DNA from: a virus
DNA: 64,000 nucleotides
Virus record (IMG/VR): IMGVR_UViG_3300035156_000041
Span: 22,315 to 86,314 of that record
Direction: 5' to 3' (one strand)
The stretch's first letter is position 1. Every line of letters starts with the position of its first letter. A program made the position numbers and the translations under genes. This document shows positions 32,201-41,792 of the stretch, piece by piece. The notes under the pieces were generated by a model. That model searched no databases and was not told where the DNA came from. It was given only the letters and a program-made list of their open reading frames with translations.

Positions 32201-34901
32201 CAAGCTGATTGATCCTAAAGACTTCAACGAAGCTCAAGCACAACTCACCAACCTTGCAGAAACACAGCGCAAGATGTGGGTGGGTGTTGGTGAGTCGATT
32301 AGTAAGTCCCTTGGAGATGCTTTTGGTAGCTCCGGTAAAGCTGCTGGTGCAATGGTGCAGGCTTACGTAGCTGCTAGCAACACTAGCACGAAAATGGATC
32401 AGGACAAACAAGCTGCCTTGCAAGAGACACAGTCGATGTATGACGCTTTCGGTGTTAGCCAAGAGAACACTAACAAAGCTCTGGCAGATATTAACGCAGA
32501 GTATGCGTCGAAAGAGGCCACTGCTCGTATCAAATCTTATGGGGATATGGCAGGAGCTGCACAAGGATTCTTCAAAGAAGGCTCCACAGGCTACAAAGTT
32601 TTGGGCGCGGCTGAGAAAGCATTCCGTGTTATGGAGCTTGCCGAGGCAGTTAAAAACTTTGTTGTTAAGAGCGGCTTGGTAACAGGCTACTTGGCAGTGA
32701 AGGTAGGTGCAGACGCAGCAGGAGCAGCTTCTGGAGCAGCTTACACTATCTTGGATGTGGCTCAAGCAGGTATTCGTGCAACAGCTAACGGTATTGCGGC
32801 TATTGCAAGCTCTATGATGGCTCTCCCATTCCCTTTCAATCTTGCAGCAGGGGCAGCTACAGCAGCAGCATTGCTGGCAGTCGGTGTGAAGGTGTTTGGA
32901 GGAATGTCAGGTGGCGGTGCTGATGTGTCTGAGCAACGTCAGAAAACTCAAGGCACAGGCTCCGTCCTCGGAGATGACGACGCCAAATCAGCCTCTATCG
33001 TAAACAGCCTTTCAATCCTTGAAAAGAACTCTGGTGTTGGCTTAGTACAAACTAACAAGATGGTGGGCTATCTGAAAACTGTCTCTGACAGCATTGGCAA
33101 CCTATCCTCCTTGATTGTGCAATCCACAGGAATTACAGGTAAAACTGGTGTTGGTTCTAACGGAAGCGCTTATGACTTCGCATCATCCATTGACAAGATG
33201 TTTGGTGGATTAATCAGCGGCACTATTGGTAAGATTGCCAACTTTATCTTCGGCGGTAAAACCACAGTCACTGATACGGGCTTCACAGCAGCTAAAACTA
33301 CAGTTGGTGCTGGCACATTCAATGCAAGCCAGTATTCAGATATGAATAGAGAAGGTGGCCTGTTCAGTAGCGACAAGCAGTACACTGATAGTACGTCGCT
33401 CGGCTCTGACGCAAACGGACAGTTCTCGTTAATCGTACAGAGCATGGCTTCCACCTTGAAAGAGGCTAGCAAGGCTCTCGGTATTAGTGGAGATGCCTTT
33501 AATGCCAAGCTGAATAGCTTTGTAATTGACATTGGCAAAATCTCCCTGAAGGACATGACAGGCGCTGAGATTCAAGACGCTCTGACAGCAGTGTTTAGCA
33601 AGCTGGGCGATGATATGGCTAAGTTTGCCTTCACAGACTTCACACAATTCCAAAAGGTTGGTGAAGGAATGCTGGAGACAATCACACGTGTTGCTACAGA
33701 TGTGATGGGTGTGAAGGATGTCTTTGCAGTGTTGGGCAAATCGTTCGAGCTTACAGGAACTGCTGCTGCCACCGTGGCTGAAAACCTTATCAGTGCAGCA
33801 GGTAGTCTGGACACGTTGAATACGAACACGCAATACTTCGTAGACAACTTCCTGACAGAAGCTGAGAAGATGGGGCCAATTACGGCTTCTGTGCAGAACG
33901 CAATGGCTCAGCTTGGTTATTCGTCTGTTACGACAATGGATCAGTTTAAAGGGCTGGTTCGCTCGCTAGACTTGACGGACCCTGCATCACAGACATTGTA
34001 CACAACTTTGTTGGCATTAGCTCCACAGTTTAAAGAATCGGCTGACTACGCAACAAGTTTAGCAGAGGGCACTGTAACATTGACAGCCGCACAAACTAAG
34101 CTGTTGGACGCTGTGACGAAAGCTAAGAGCACTCTGCAAGATAGCTACGATTCGGAAAGCTCAGCTATCCAGAGTGTGATTGATAAAACTAAATCCTTTA
34201 TCGCCACGCTCAGCAGCTACAAGGACAGCTTGAAAACTGGTGCTGACAGTCCTCTGACGAACATCCAGAAATATCAAGAGGCTAAGAAGCAGTTTGACGC
34301 TACAGCCGTTGCAGCAGCTAATGGTGACGCTACAGCGCAGGCAAACTTTACAGCGGCTTCTACTACATTGCTGTCAGCTTCTAAAGTAGTGAACGCATCA
34401 GGTCAGGCTTATACAGATGACTACAACATGGTGCAGACAGCTATTGATAAGCTGATGGGCAGTTCGACAGTGCAAGTGGACGTTGCTCAGGCTAGCTTGG
34501 ATGCTCTTAATAAGCAAGTGCAAGGGCTTATCGATGTGAACAAGTCGGTGATGTCTGTTACAGATGCTATCACAGCTTTGCAATCAGCCATTATTGCTGG
34601 CTCTGTTGGGGGTTTGTCTAACTCGCAGATGGACACTACGTACACTCCTACGGCTTCGCAAGTGGCAGCAGCTACGCCTTCAAGCAGTAGCAATACAACA
34701 AACTTTGCTACGGCACAACCTGTTGTAGTGGCTATTCAGGCTAACACTGAAGCCATCCTTGCTCAGACGGCAGCACAGTCTGCACAAGCTGGTGTCATGG
34801 TTGGTGCTATGTATGACTCATCTGATGACAATGCCTCGACAGTGACAACAGGTTTGGCAGGACTTATCAACAAGGCAGCAGCAAAGGTTGCCTTAGTTTA
34901 A
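29223..34901 (+). CDS. tail tape measure protein
   Basis: 1892 residues, the longest gene here, starting at TTG behind AAAGGAG. Residues ~160-420 match the TP901-type tape-measure domain (repeated G..I..A...A..G.S...). Long Ala/Gln/Lys-rich coiled coils cover ~600-1100, and hydrophobic, Ala/Gly-rich segments near 1170-1230 could enter the host membrane. It sets tail length and is ejected ahead of DNA. By the usual 0.15 nm per residue, the tail would be about 280 nm. Confidence 0.96.
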   Translation: MDITTLAISVTSTGIKEASAAIGGLSTSAANAEKRILALTAATQQLSTVNSASAAAMAGYMAKLQQQAALLQSIQASSSGAVGSTQALAAAMALLATSLTVLNQQLQNHQQRQRASNEAMDEGKAAARGLSGSLGALWVTYGAFTGMAAGLAIGVALKGIVTVGSDVENTLEGIRVKGGETVASITAIRESVLSLGQGIYGPQQVAKAFETMILAGLNAKQALTGISDALNLATIGGTSIEKSAYTLVQVGTAMGYTTENYSRIADVIAKTAAVSMSSVESLSEAFKAGSAVGKLYGVSLTDIGVSLAALSNLGIQGSAAGTSLKNFYKELASESEKVVSTLASMKLTPASFKDSEGNYKSLLQVVSTLSTGLDGLTGAAQKNAIANLSNERGMKTIVELLDLYRKKSEDATDADGKRVTMFQYLNDQVVQSFGYAAIGSAQMSLTVENQFKSVGNTLKTVFVEAFQAVSPQLSVVASEMKSAFASPEFLTGVTNLAVGVAKFTVAVAENIPLVVKLFEGLLAYKAIGFMVGVFTSIGESVLVLTTAFEALTVASVALQVGMGVLIIALSAAAAAYTYFKAERDAADLSANQKNAIQYSKDYADALDLEAKRLNDQIKLMQNGKSARDAETQSIYAQNLALAGQKRDSAVSEAYTNVAKTKSALNDTSGEDGDAYLMARAKKLQEYNGAVKAATAVRAQADAEYNRVEKSQQAVMAAAASKEQLRLQQEKDAAAANKSKGTGTLGGGPDKAAISDAYGAQIQDFQNQINAQKKLLEQAKAETTSAYKQGLIGERGVIEENYTAEVTAANAIIKLLQSKVDTAVGAENKRQAAMKYTGQIQAEQANIEAAEAARNRANATWMVDSETMVQKAQAATYTAQGKYADAYEAEFGAKRAVRIAGIQADLATEVNAERKAMEQKVLFALEAEQAAGKSQAQEKENLKSFMDLSNTVRNSLKGVQTATEGEGIGEMFTAASKASKVLSENMVELKSRMSKLIDPKDFNEAQAQLTNLAETQRKMWVGVGESISKSLGDAFGSSGKAAGAMVQAYVAASNTSTKMDQDKQAALQETQSMYDAFGVSQENTNKALADINAEYASKEATARIKSYGDMAGAAQGFFKEGSTGYKVLGAAEKAFRVMELAEAVKNFVVKSGLVTGYLAVKVGADAAGAASGAAYTILDVAQAGIRATANGIAAIASSMMALPFPFNLAAGAATAAALLAVGVKVFGGMSGGGADVSEQRQKTQGTGSVLGDDDAKSASIVNSLSILEKNSGVGLVQTNKMVGYLKTVSDSIGNLSSLIVQSTGITGKTGVGSNGSAYDFASSIDKMFGGLISGTIGKIANFIFGGKTTVTDTGFTAAKTTVGAGTFNASQYSDMNREGGLFSSDKQYTDSTSLGSDANGQFSLIVQSMASTLKEASKALGISGDAFNAKLNSFVIDIGKISLKDMTGAEIQDALTAVFSKLGDDMAKFAFTDFTQFQKVGEGMLETITRVATDVMGVKDVFAVLGKSFELTGTAAATVAENLISAAGSLDTLNTNTQYFVDNFLTEAEKMGPITASVQNAMAQLGYSSVTTMDQFKGLVRSLDLTDPASQTLYTTLLALAPQFKESADYATSLAEGTVTLTAAQTKLLDAVTKAKSTLQDSYDSESSAIQSVIDKTKSFIATLSSYKDSLKTGADSPLTNIQKYQEAKKQFDATAVAAANGDATAQANFTAASTTLLSASKVVNASGQAYTDDYNMVQTAIDKLMGSSTVQVDVAQASLDALNKQVQGLIDVNKSVMSVTDAITALQSAIIAGSVGGLSNSQMDTTYTPTASQVAAATPSSSSNTTNFATAQPVVVAIQANTEAILAQTAAQSAQAGVMVGAMYDSSDDNASTVTTGLAGLINKAAAKVALV

Positions 34902-34916
34902 TCTACTAGGAAATAA

Positions 34917-36446
34917 ATGACAACAAGCGCACAACTAATAGCATGGCTTAAAAGTGACACGGCTAAACGTTGTGTGCTGATTCGTGCTCATGTTCAGATT
35001 AATGGTGTAGAAACTATTCGCTATCTATCTAACAAGAACTACGGCACATATCAGCCTGTCATTGCAGGCGGTGTCACATTCTCTGAAGCTCTATCGCTGG
35101 ATGGCTCTGTCAGTATCTCTAGCGGTAGTATCGACCTTCATAATATCAATGGAGAGATTGATAGTTGGCTTGAGGATGTGTGGAAGAATCGCAAGATTGA
35201 TGTGTTGTTGGGCGATGAATTCTGGTCAGAGAGTGATTTCTATCTAATCTTTAGTGGTGTTATTGCGGAGCAGCCTACGGCAGATGACCGTACAAAGGTT
35301 ACACTAACATTGTCAGATAAGCTTCAGCGCCTTAACACAACTGTCAGTGATGTTAAGCTTGATGACAATTCTGCAAACACTGATAAGCTGCTTCCACTGT
35401 TGTTTGGTGAGTGCTTTAATATCAGCCCATTGCTGACAAACTTAGCTACACTGGAGTATCAGATTCACAATGGCCCTATCGAGCGTATTATTGAAGTTAG
35501 GGATAACGGCATTCCGGTAGGCTTCACACAGTTTTTATCAACAGGTAAATTCCAGCTCACTCAAGCTCCTGTTGGCACAATTACTTGTGATGCTCAAGGG
35601 TATAACACAGGCGGCTATGTTAACGACTGTGCAGGTATTATCAAGGTGCTTGTAAAGAATTATGGAGATGCTGATAAGCGCTTCACAGATTCTGAACTGT
35701 ATCTTACGTCTGACTTGTCTGCCAATCTCCCTGGCGATGGTAGCCGCACATTGGACAGCCAGCTTGGCGGCAATATTGTTCTTGAGCAGCAGATCACACA
35801 AGGTGCTGTTGTCTCAGGTGCTGCCACAATTGGCGTGTACATCACAGAGAAGACTAACTTACTCGACTTGTGCAATCAAGTGGCATCCAGTATTGGTGCT
35901 CGTGTTGCTATGACTCGTACAGGCTTGCTCTACGTTGTCCGCATTCAGCTTCCAGCGCCTAGCACGGGAACAATGGTGACAGCAGCTAATATACGTGAGC
36001 GCACATTGACAGCAACCACTGTACCTGTTGTGGCATCTGTGAAGCTTGGCTTTGCAAAGAACTACACAGTGCAGAGCAGCTTGGCAGCAGGCGTTCCACC
36101 AGATCAAGTTGTAGTATTTGCACAGGATTGGCCTTTCACATCGACATACTCGGATAACATTACAGCAGCTAAATACATGCTGATTCAGAATCCAGACATT
36201 GTTGAGACGTGCTTGCAGAATCAGGCTGACGCTGACTTAGAAACTAACCGCAGAGGTGTGTTGTTTGGCACTCAGCGCAAGGCTTACAGTTATGAAGGTA
36301 CGGCAGAATTGCTTATGGAGACACTAGGTGGTGCACAGTTCTTGCAACACAGACGTTTCAGCCTTTCAAGTGGCAAGGCATCCCAAATTATTAGCATTCA
36401 GAGTGATTGGCTAGCAGCCAAACCAACATTGACAGTTTTAGCATAA
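34917..36446 (+). CDS. tail tip / hub protein
   Basis: 509 residues, directly after the tape measure, where siphophages encode distal tail or hub proteins. The N-terminal 110 residues include YLSNKNYGTY and FSEALSLDGSVSISSGSIDL, common to phage tail-hub proteins; the rest is beta-rich with an NIRERTL segment near 360. Likely part of the ring that closes the tube and carries the fibres. Confidence 0.75.
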   Translation: MTTSAQLIAWLKSDTAKRCVLIRAHVQINGVETIRYLSNKNYGTYQPVIAGGVTFSEALSLDGSVSISSGSIDLHNINGEIDSWLEDVWKNRKIDVLLGDEFWSESDFYLIFSGVIAEQPTADDRTKVTLTLSDKLQRLNTTVSDVKLDDNSANTDKLLPLLFGECFNISPLLTNLATLEYQIHNGPIERIIEVRDNGIPVGFTQFLSTGKFQLTQAPVGTITCDAQGYNTGGYVNDCAGIIKVLVKNYGDADKRFTDSELYLTSDLSANLPGDGSRTLDSQLGGNIVLEQQITQGAVVSGAATIGVYITEKTNLLDLCNQVASSIGARVAMTRTGLLYVVRIQLPAPSTGTMVTAANIRERTLTATTVPVVASVKLGFAKNYTVQSSLAAGVPPDQVVVFAQDWPFTSTYSDNITAAKYMLIQNPDIVETCLQNQADADLETNRRGVLFGTQRKAYSYEGTAELLMETLGGAQFLQHRRFSLSSGKASQIISIQSDWLAAKPTLTVLA

Positions 36447-36455
36447 GAGGAACAC

Positions 36456-39116
36456 ATGGCAGATATTAGAAATGCAGGCTCATTATTTTTGGCTGCTGCA
36501 AACCCACGCCTGCTAGTTCCTATCAACGCCTCTGTCATTGTGACAGCTTCCAAGGAAGTGTTCCACGTAAGCACATCGAACACTCCTGATGTTACGTCTA
36601 TCACTTTCAATGCTAACTTGCTCCTGCTAGATGGCACTGTAACGTGGACATGCACAGGCGGTACGCTGTCAAATATTGTTGGCAATACATGTGTACTCAC
36701 GTACGACAATATGAGTGCTGACACAGCCACTGTCACAGCCACTCTGCCATATCGTCAGCAGAGCTACAACGCTTTCAAGACAGTGTCAAAGCTATATGAC
36801 AACTCTGGCGCTACAGGTCCAAGTGGATTGAGCAACGCCACTGTGATGGCCTATCAGCGTTCTGCTACAGTCTTGACATCAAATCCTGGGGCAATTAGCT
36901 ATAGCTTCTCCACAGGGATTATCACACCTACGCTGCTCAATGGTTGGTCTAAAACTATCCCAGCAGGAACTGACCCGCTCTACGTCACTGTAGCTTCTGC
37001 GAGTGCTAGCACAACCACTGATACGATTGCTTCTAACGAGTGGAGCACACCTGTTGTGTTGGCTCAGAATGGTACGCAAGGGCTGAGTGTAGCTACAATT
37101 TATATTTATCAGCGCACAACTACGAGCGGTGCTCCTAGTCTTCCTTCAGCTACGGCAACGTACACGTTCAGTAATACCAACGTAGCAAACTTGAACAATG
37201 GCTGGACAAGTGTTGTGCCGACAGCCGGTGGAGCATACTTATGGGTGAGTACAGCTACAGCAGCCTCCACGACAGGCACAGACGACATTACAGCATCTGA
37301 GTGGGCCGCTGCACAGATTCTCGCACAGAATGGCGGTGCAGGCACAGCAGGAGCCTCTACAGGCGTTGCAAACCTCTATCAGTGGTCTACCGTCACACCT
37401 AGCCTGCCAACAGGCACAGCGACCTTCTCGTGGGCTACAGCGACGGTTACAGGGTATAGCGACACAGATGGATGGAGTGTTGCCATTCCTAACAACCCTG
37501 GAAGTCCTGGTATTAAGTTGTGGCAAGCTTCCAAGCCTGTTACAGCACCAGCAGGGACAATTAGCACAGGCGTCACATATGCAAGTGGTAGCTCATTAGC
37601 TGCTGTCAGTATTAACGGTGCTCAAGGTATCGCAGGTATCAAAACATGGACAGTGACTGCTTATCAGTGGGGGCTGTCAGCACCGACCACAACAGGTTCC
37701 GCCACGTACAACTGGACAGCAGGCACCTATGACAATCCCCCGCAGACAGGTTGGACACAAGTAAAAGGAAATGCTCCCGGAAGTGGTTATACATTGTATG
37801 AGGCATCTGTTAGGCTTGTTGAAACATCTGGTGCTAATACCTCTGCAATTAACTGGACACTTGCCACTATTGCAGGCATTGCTTATCAAGGTACAAGTGG
37901 CGGTGCAGGTAGCCAAGGCGCATCGGCACGTATCGCCTACGTCCTTATTGATGGCTTTACGCTTGCCACAACTCCTTTATACGTGTTAACCGCTGGGCAG
38001 TCACTTCCTGTTAATGGCTATTGGGGGACAACAAGAGATTGGGTTTCGCAGCCCCCTACGCCCGCTGCGGGACAAGCTGTCTTTCAGTCGGATGGTATCT
38101 ATGACCCGGTGCCTAACCAAACAGTTTGGAATGTCCCTTATTTATCTAATCTGAAAGTGGGCAATCTCAGCGCGATTAGTGCCAACTTTGGGCAGATGAC
38201 AGCAGGTAGTATTGATATTGGCAGTGGGCTTAATAGCTGGCACGTTGATAGCTTGGGCAACACTTGGGCAGGTGCTAGTAGCTTTGGTGCTGCACCTTAC
38301 AGGGTGAGCAACACGGGTGACACTGTTCTAACCTCTGTGATAATCCAAGACAAGAACGGCAATGCTATCTTGAGGTCGGATTCTAGTTTAGCACAGCAGG
38401 TGGCTGGGAATCCTAACATAGTGCCACGCCTATCTAATTGGCCCGGTTCAGGAACTTTCGGAGGTGCATTTTTTAACAAAGGTGTCGCAGCCTCAGCTAA
38501 CTCCGAGTATGCTTACCTTCCTACTAATGGAGTCAACTATACAGCCGTCCAATCAGCAAGGCTGAATATTCCTGCTAACGCATATTACACAGTTAGCTTT
38601 GAAGTTTACTGTGATGGAGTACCAAGGTTACTCAACCTTGACGTATTTGGCACAAACTGTGACACTGCGGGTATTCAGGTCACAACCTCTACTACGGCTG
38701 CACGATACACCTTCACAGAGCAAATGCCATCAGGGGCAAATGGAGACGCATTCTTAAGAATTTATGCTAATAGTAGTGGTTCTAACATTATCATATATAA
38801 CGTCAAAGTGGAGTTAGGCTTTAAAGCAACCCCTTGGTCAGACAGTGTAATCACTCCTGCCAACATTAGCACATTTATTCAGAATGCTTCCATCGGAGGT
38901 GTGTTGATTCAGGACGGAGCTATCGTGGCTAGCAAAGTAGCTGCACAGGCCATCACATCTGATAAGATTCTTGTGTCAAACCTCCAAGCCATCTCAAGCA
39001 TTGTTACAGCCCGTGTTAACGGTACAGGTGCGGGAATTGACCAAGATGCTAATGGTGTGCGTATTTACGATGGTAATAGTATTAGACGCTTTCAAGCGGG
39101 GAACTTAGACGTATGA
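36456..39116 (+). CDS. large tail fibre protein with repeated modules
   Basis: 886 residues. An N-terminal Ig-like region (~1-115) is followed by four ~90-residue modules from about 125 to 490, each with an AYQ(R/W)... strand, a GW turn and an ending QG(A/T)QG-like linker. Next comes a fibre shaft with KVGNLSAISANFGQMTAGSI near 568 and a WHVDSLGN turn, a jelly-roll carbohydrate-binding-like domain (~650-795) and a C-terminal trimerisation-like segment. Probably the main host-binding fibre. Its stop overlaps the next ATG. Confidence 0.82.
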   Translation: MADIRNAGSLFLAAANPRLLVPINASVIVTASKEVFHVSTSNTPDVTSITFNANLLLLDGTVTWTCTGGTLSNIVGNTCVLTYDNMSADTATVTATLPYRQQSYNAFKTVSKLYDNSGATGPSGLSNATVMAYQRSATVLTSNPGAISYSFSTGIITPTLLNGWSKTIPAGTDPLYVTVASASASTTTDTIASNEWSTPVVLAQNGTQGLSVATIYIYQRTTTSGAPSLPSATATYTFSNTNVANLNNGWTSVVPTAGGAYLWVSTATAASTTGTDDITASEWAAAQILAQNGGAGTAGASTGVANLYQWSTVTPSLPTGTATFSWATATVTGYSDTDGWSVAIPNNPGSPGIKLWQASKPVTAPAGTISTGVTYASGSSLAAVSINGAQGIAGIKTWTVTAYQWGLSAPTTTGSATYNWTAGTYDNPPQTGWTQVKGNAPGSGYTLYEASVRLVETSGANTSAINWTLATIAGIAYQGTSGGAGSQGASARIAYVLIDGFTLATTPLYVLTAGQSLPVNGYWGTTRDWVSQPPTPAAGQAVFQSDGIYDPVPNQTVWNVPYLSNLKVGNLSAISANFGQMTAGSIDIGSGLNSWHVDSLGNTWAGASSFGAAPYRVSNTGDTVLTSVIIQDKNGNAILRSDSSLAQQVAGNPNIVPRLSNWPGSGTFGGAFFNKGVAASANSEYAYLPTNGVNYTAVQSARLNIPANAYYTVSFEVYCDGVPRLLNLDVFGTNCDTAGIQVTTSTTAARYTFTEQMPSGANGDAFLRIYANSSGSNIIIYNVKVELGFKATPWSDSVITPANISTFIQNASIGGVLIQDGAIVASKVAAQAITSDKILVSNLQAISSIVTARVNGTGAGIDQDANGVRIYDGNSIRRFQAGNLDV

Positions 39117-39478
39117 CATATGGAATGCGCGCATGGGATGCTCAAGGCAATCTCACATTTGATAGTAATGTTGATCTGACGTTGTTCCCTAAAACTGAGG
39201 AAGTGCTGTCAGGTAATAATCAAGTTGGCAATGGGGCTGGCATTACACGCACCTACCCACAGTTTCAGGGTAAGAAGATTATGCCATTCCTGACATCGCC
39301 TTATGGGACTTACGGAGGCTTGGAAGGCTACGCTGTGCTGAGTTGCAGAGTGACTTACCCGAATGGTACGCCTACTATTAACATCTTCGTAGACAAGGCA
39401 CAGTCTACCATTGATGGCTCCAACCAGCCAATCAACGATGGCTATCTAGTAGTGATGGCGACAGGGAGCAACCAATGA
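39113..39478 (+). CDS. small tail-tip protein (DUF6453-like)
   Basis: 121 residues beginning MTYGMRAWDAQGNLTFDS, a motif repeated at residue ~143 of the next protein (SYGARAWNAAGQLIFDT). Beta-rich. ATGA overlaps couple it to both neighbours. Likely sits at the tail tip and may cap or decorate the fibre. Confidence 0.7.
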   Translation: MTYGMRAWDAQGNLTFDSNVDLTLFPKTEEVLSGNNQVGNGAGITRTYPQFQGKKIMPFLTSPYGTYGGLEGYAVLSCRVTYPNGTPTINIFVDKAQSTIDGSNQPINDGYLVVMATGSNQ

Positions 39479-40308
39479 CGTATGGCTTCAGAATTACTAA
39501 CGCCAATAATATCGTCAACGTGGATGAGGATTCGTTCTCATACGTTTATCTAGGCAAGGTAGCTTTCGATGTGAACAACACATTGGAGCAAGCTGTAACA
39601 TTTACTTGTGTCGGATACCCACTGGTGTTCTTCGGAGTGCCCTACGGAACAGTGAATGGTGGGGAGAACAATGCAAGCTTAGGTCATTCTACATTGATTA
39701 TGCGGGCTGGTGTCCAGATGACGAGGTTGCAGCAAGTTAACAGCAACACTTGGACAGCCAATATCAGGTGCAACTTTGTTAATGGCGGCAATCCGGGGCA
39801 GCTTTACCTGAGGGTGTTTGGAAAGCTTCATCAGAACTTTCCTAACGGCGCTGGGCAGAGTTATGGCGCACGTGCTTGGAATGCAGCAGGTCAGCTTATA
39901 TTTGATACAGGTTGTCGTCAGCTTAGGCTTGCAGGTAATACGTATGACACAGAGTTGGCACTGAGTTCAACAGTTCCGTTAGACGACCAGCGGGTTGATT
40001 CCTGCGACACTTCTGTGACATTACCATTTAATTTATCTAATAAATCCATAATGGCAAACACACGGGGCAGTATTATCTATCCATACTACACAGGAACTGA
40101 TAAAGACCCTGATACTCAACAGGATGTTAATCACTTTGATTTTGAGACAGTGACAACGTTGTTCTGGGCTAATGGCAATACCTTGTACGCTAGAAAAGCT
40201 TCTTCAAATACTCAGCGGGTAGATAGAACAAATGACATTATTGTTTCTGGTAATGGCAGCGTAACGTACACCCGCGTAGCAGTTATTGACAACAACCTAT
40301 TCCCATAA
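39475..40308 (+). CDS. tail-tip protein with duplicated module
   Basis: 277 residues. It starts MTYGFRITNANN and has a second copy of the YG-R-W-N-G motif near 143, so it looks like a fusion of two DUF6453-like units. It overlaps the previous gene by 4 bases. Its role is inferred from sequence kinship with the 39113-39478 protein. Confidence 0.68.
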   Translation: MTYGFRITNANNIVNVDEDSFSYVYLGKVAFDVNNTLEQAVTFTCVGYPLVFFGVPYGTVNGGENNASLGHSTLIMRAGVQMTRLQQVNSNTWTANIRCNFVNGGNPGQLYLRVFGKLHQNFPNGAGQSYGARAWNAAGQLIFDTGCRQLRLAGNTYDTELALSSTVPLDDQRVDSCDTSVTLPFNLSNKSIMANTRGSIIYPYYTGTDKDPDTQQDVNHFDFETVTTLFWANGNTLYARKASSNTQRVDRTNDIIVSGNGSVTYTRVAVIDNNLFP

Positions 40309-40313
40309 TACAT

Positions 40314-40949
40314 ATGATAATTAAAACAATCTCTACCGCTAACGGAGCAGCACAATATCATGTTCTTAAGAAGATTGATTCTCTTAAGCCTTTCACGACA
40401 TTAACATTGACAGTTGATAGCTACTTTGATGAAGCTACTTTTCAAGCTGGTGGCAATGCCCTGAGCCGCTATACGCTCTACGCATCTGTGCCAGAGTCTA
40501 TGGATGGGCTTGAGAGCTTCGCAGAGAATTGGCTCATCACAGACGCTTCCAGTCCTATCACAGGAGGTGTCATTACAGCAGACACATCAGATAGCTTGGA
40601 AGCTGCTCAAGCACGCGCATGGGTGAAAGTGAAGGCTATCCGTGCTGAGCAGGAGCTCGGTAATTTCATCTACGATGGTGGTGAGTATCAATGTGATAGC
40701 ACACGCGTGACAGGTGCTGTGACAATGGCTCTTATGGCTAAGCTGGCTGGGCAGCCTTTCAGTATTGGCTGGACACTTGCTGATAATAGTGTGCGAACTC
40801 TTGATGGCGACCAAATGATTGCTATGGGAGCGGCTGCTGGGAAGTATGTTGACAGTGTGTTTGCTATTGCTAGGGGTTTGAGAGTGAGGATTGAAGCTGC
40901 AAAAAAGCTTGACGAGCTTGATAGTATTTACTGGCCTATTGGAGATTAA
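40314..40949 (+). CDS. DUF4376 tail protein
   Basis: 211 residues. The C-terminal ~110 residues carry the DUF4376 pattern: an AWVKVKAIRAEQE helix, a YDGGEYQCD strand, FSIGWTLADNS, and the closing helix with DELDSI. DUF4376 proteins are found at the ends of phage tail-fibre gene clusters and may be fibre-associated or assembly factors. Confidence 0.75.
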   Translation: MIIKTISTANGAAQYHVLKKIDSLKPFTTLTLTVDSYFDEATFQAGGNALSRYTLYASVPESMDGLESFAENWLITDASSPITGGVITADTSDSLEAAQARAWVKVKAIRAEQELGNFIYDGGEYQCDSTRVTGAVTMALMAKLAGQPFSIGWTLADNSVRTLDGDQMIAMGAAAGKYVDSVFAIARGLRVRIEAAKKLDELDSIYWPIGD

Positions 40950-41792
40950 ATGGCAACTGCATTGAGGTGCGTACATGATAACGCAGTAGATAGGGTGTCA
41001 GGCTTATCAAGCACAGGTGTAAGTGTGTTGCCAATTACAGCATTGCAAACTAATAGCAAGAGCGAAGTATGGCGCACAAGTGCCACGACAACTAGCGTGA
41101 CAATCACCGCTACGTTTAATAGTCCTGAGATTCTTGGCATGGTGAGTTTCCCATTCTGTAACTTTAGCTCGACAGCTACGATGCGAGTTAGGCTTTATTC
41201 TGATACAGCTTGCACAGCGCAGGTTCTGGATACTGTGACGCCTACCCTGTGTTCGCAAGGTGGTGGTAGCAAGGTGCAAGGATTGACGCTACAGCAGTCT
41301 GCAAGCGCCTACCAGTTCGGTGGTGGAGTAGCAGCCACGTTGTACTTCACAAAGACTTCAGGTGTGCAGGGATGCAAGATCGATGTTGCTGACAGTGCAA
41401 ACCTGCAAGGCTATTTGGAAGCAGCAAGGCTGGTGATGGGGGAGTATTTCGAGCCAAATTTTAATGCTGAAATGGGCGCTACTCTGGAACTGGCCGACAC
41501 TACACAAAACTTTAGAACAGATGCTGGAAATCTTCTGAGTGATGTTGGCACACGGCATAAAGTACTATCAATCGTGCTGAGTTTTATGCAGCCATCCGAC
41601 AGGTCAAATCTTTATCGCATTGTGAAGAATACTGGGATGAGCCAACCAATTTGGCTGAGTTTGTTTCCCAATAATACGGATAAGGGGCTTGAGCAAGAGC
41701 ATACGATTTACGGCAAATTCACGAAGGTATCTGTGATAGGTGCTGTGAATTATCAAATTTATAGTGCGCCTATGGAGATTGAATCACTGTGA
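40950..41792 (+). CDS. minor tail / tail-tip protein
   Basis: 280 residues, beta-rich, resembling baseplate-hub-associated proteins with a central discoidin-like domain and a C-terminal region containing KVLSIVLSFM and PIWLSLFPN. It is joined to the NlpC-like gene by overlap. Tail-tip placement is inferred from context. Confidence 0.65.
   Translation: MATALRCVHDNAVDRVSGLSSTGVSVLPITALQTNSKSEVWRTSATTTSVTITATFNSPEILGMVSFPFCNFSSTATMRVRLYSDTACTAQVLDTVTPTLCSQGGGSKVQGLTLQQSASAYQFGGGVAATLYFTKTSGVQGCKIDVADSANLQGYLEAARLVMGEYFEPNFNAEMGATLELADTTQNFRTDAGNLLSDVGTRHKVLSIVLSFMQPSDRSNLYRIVKNTGMSQPIWLSLFPNNTDKGLEQEHTIYGKFTKVSVIGAVNYQIYSAPMEIESL

Noticed and set aside
32064-32765. 233-codon frame opposite the tape-measure gene
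   Set aside because: Antisense to a clear gene, low-quality Cys-rich translation, no ribosome site.
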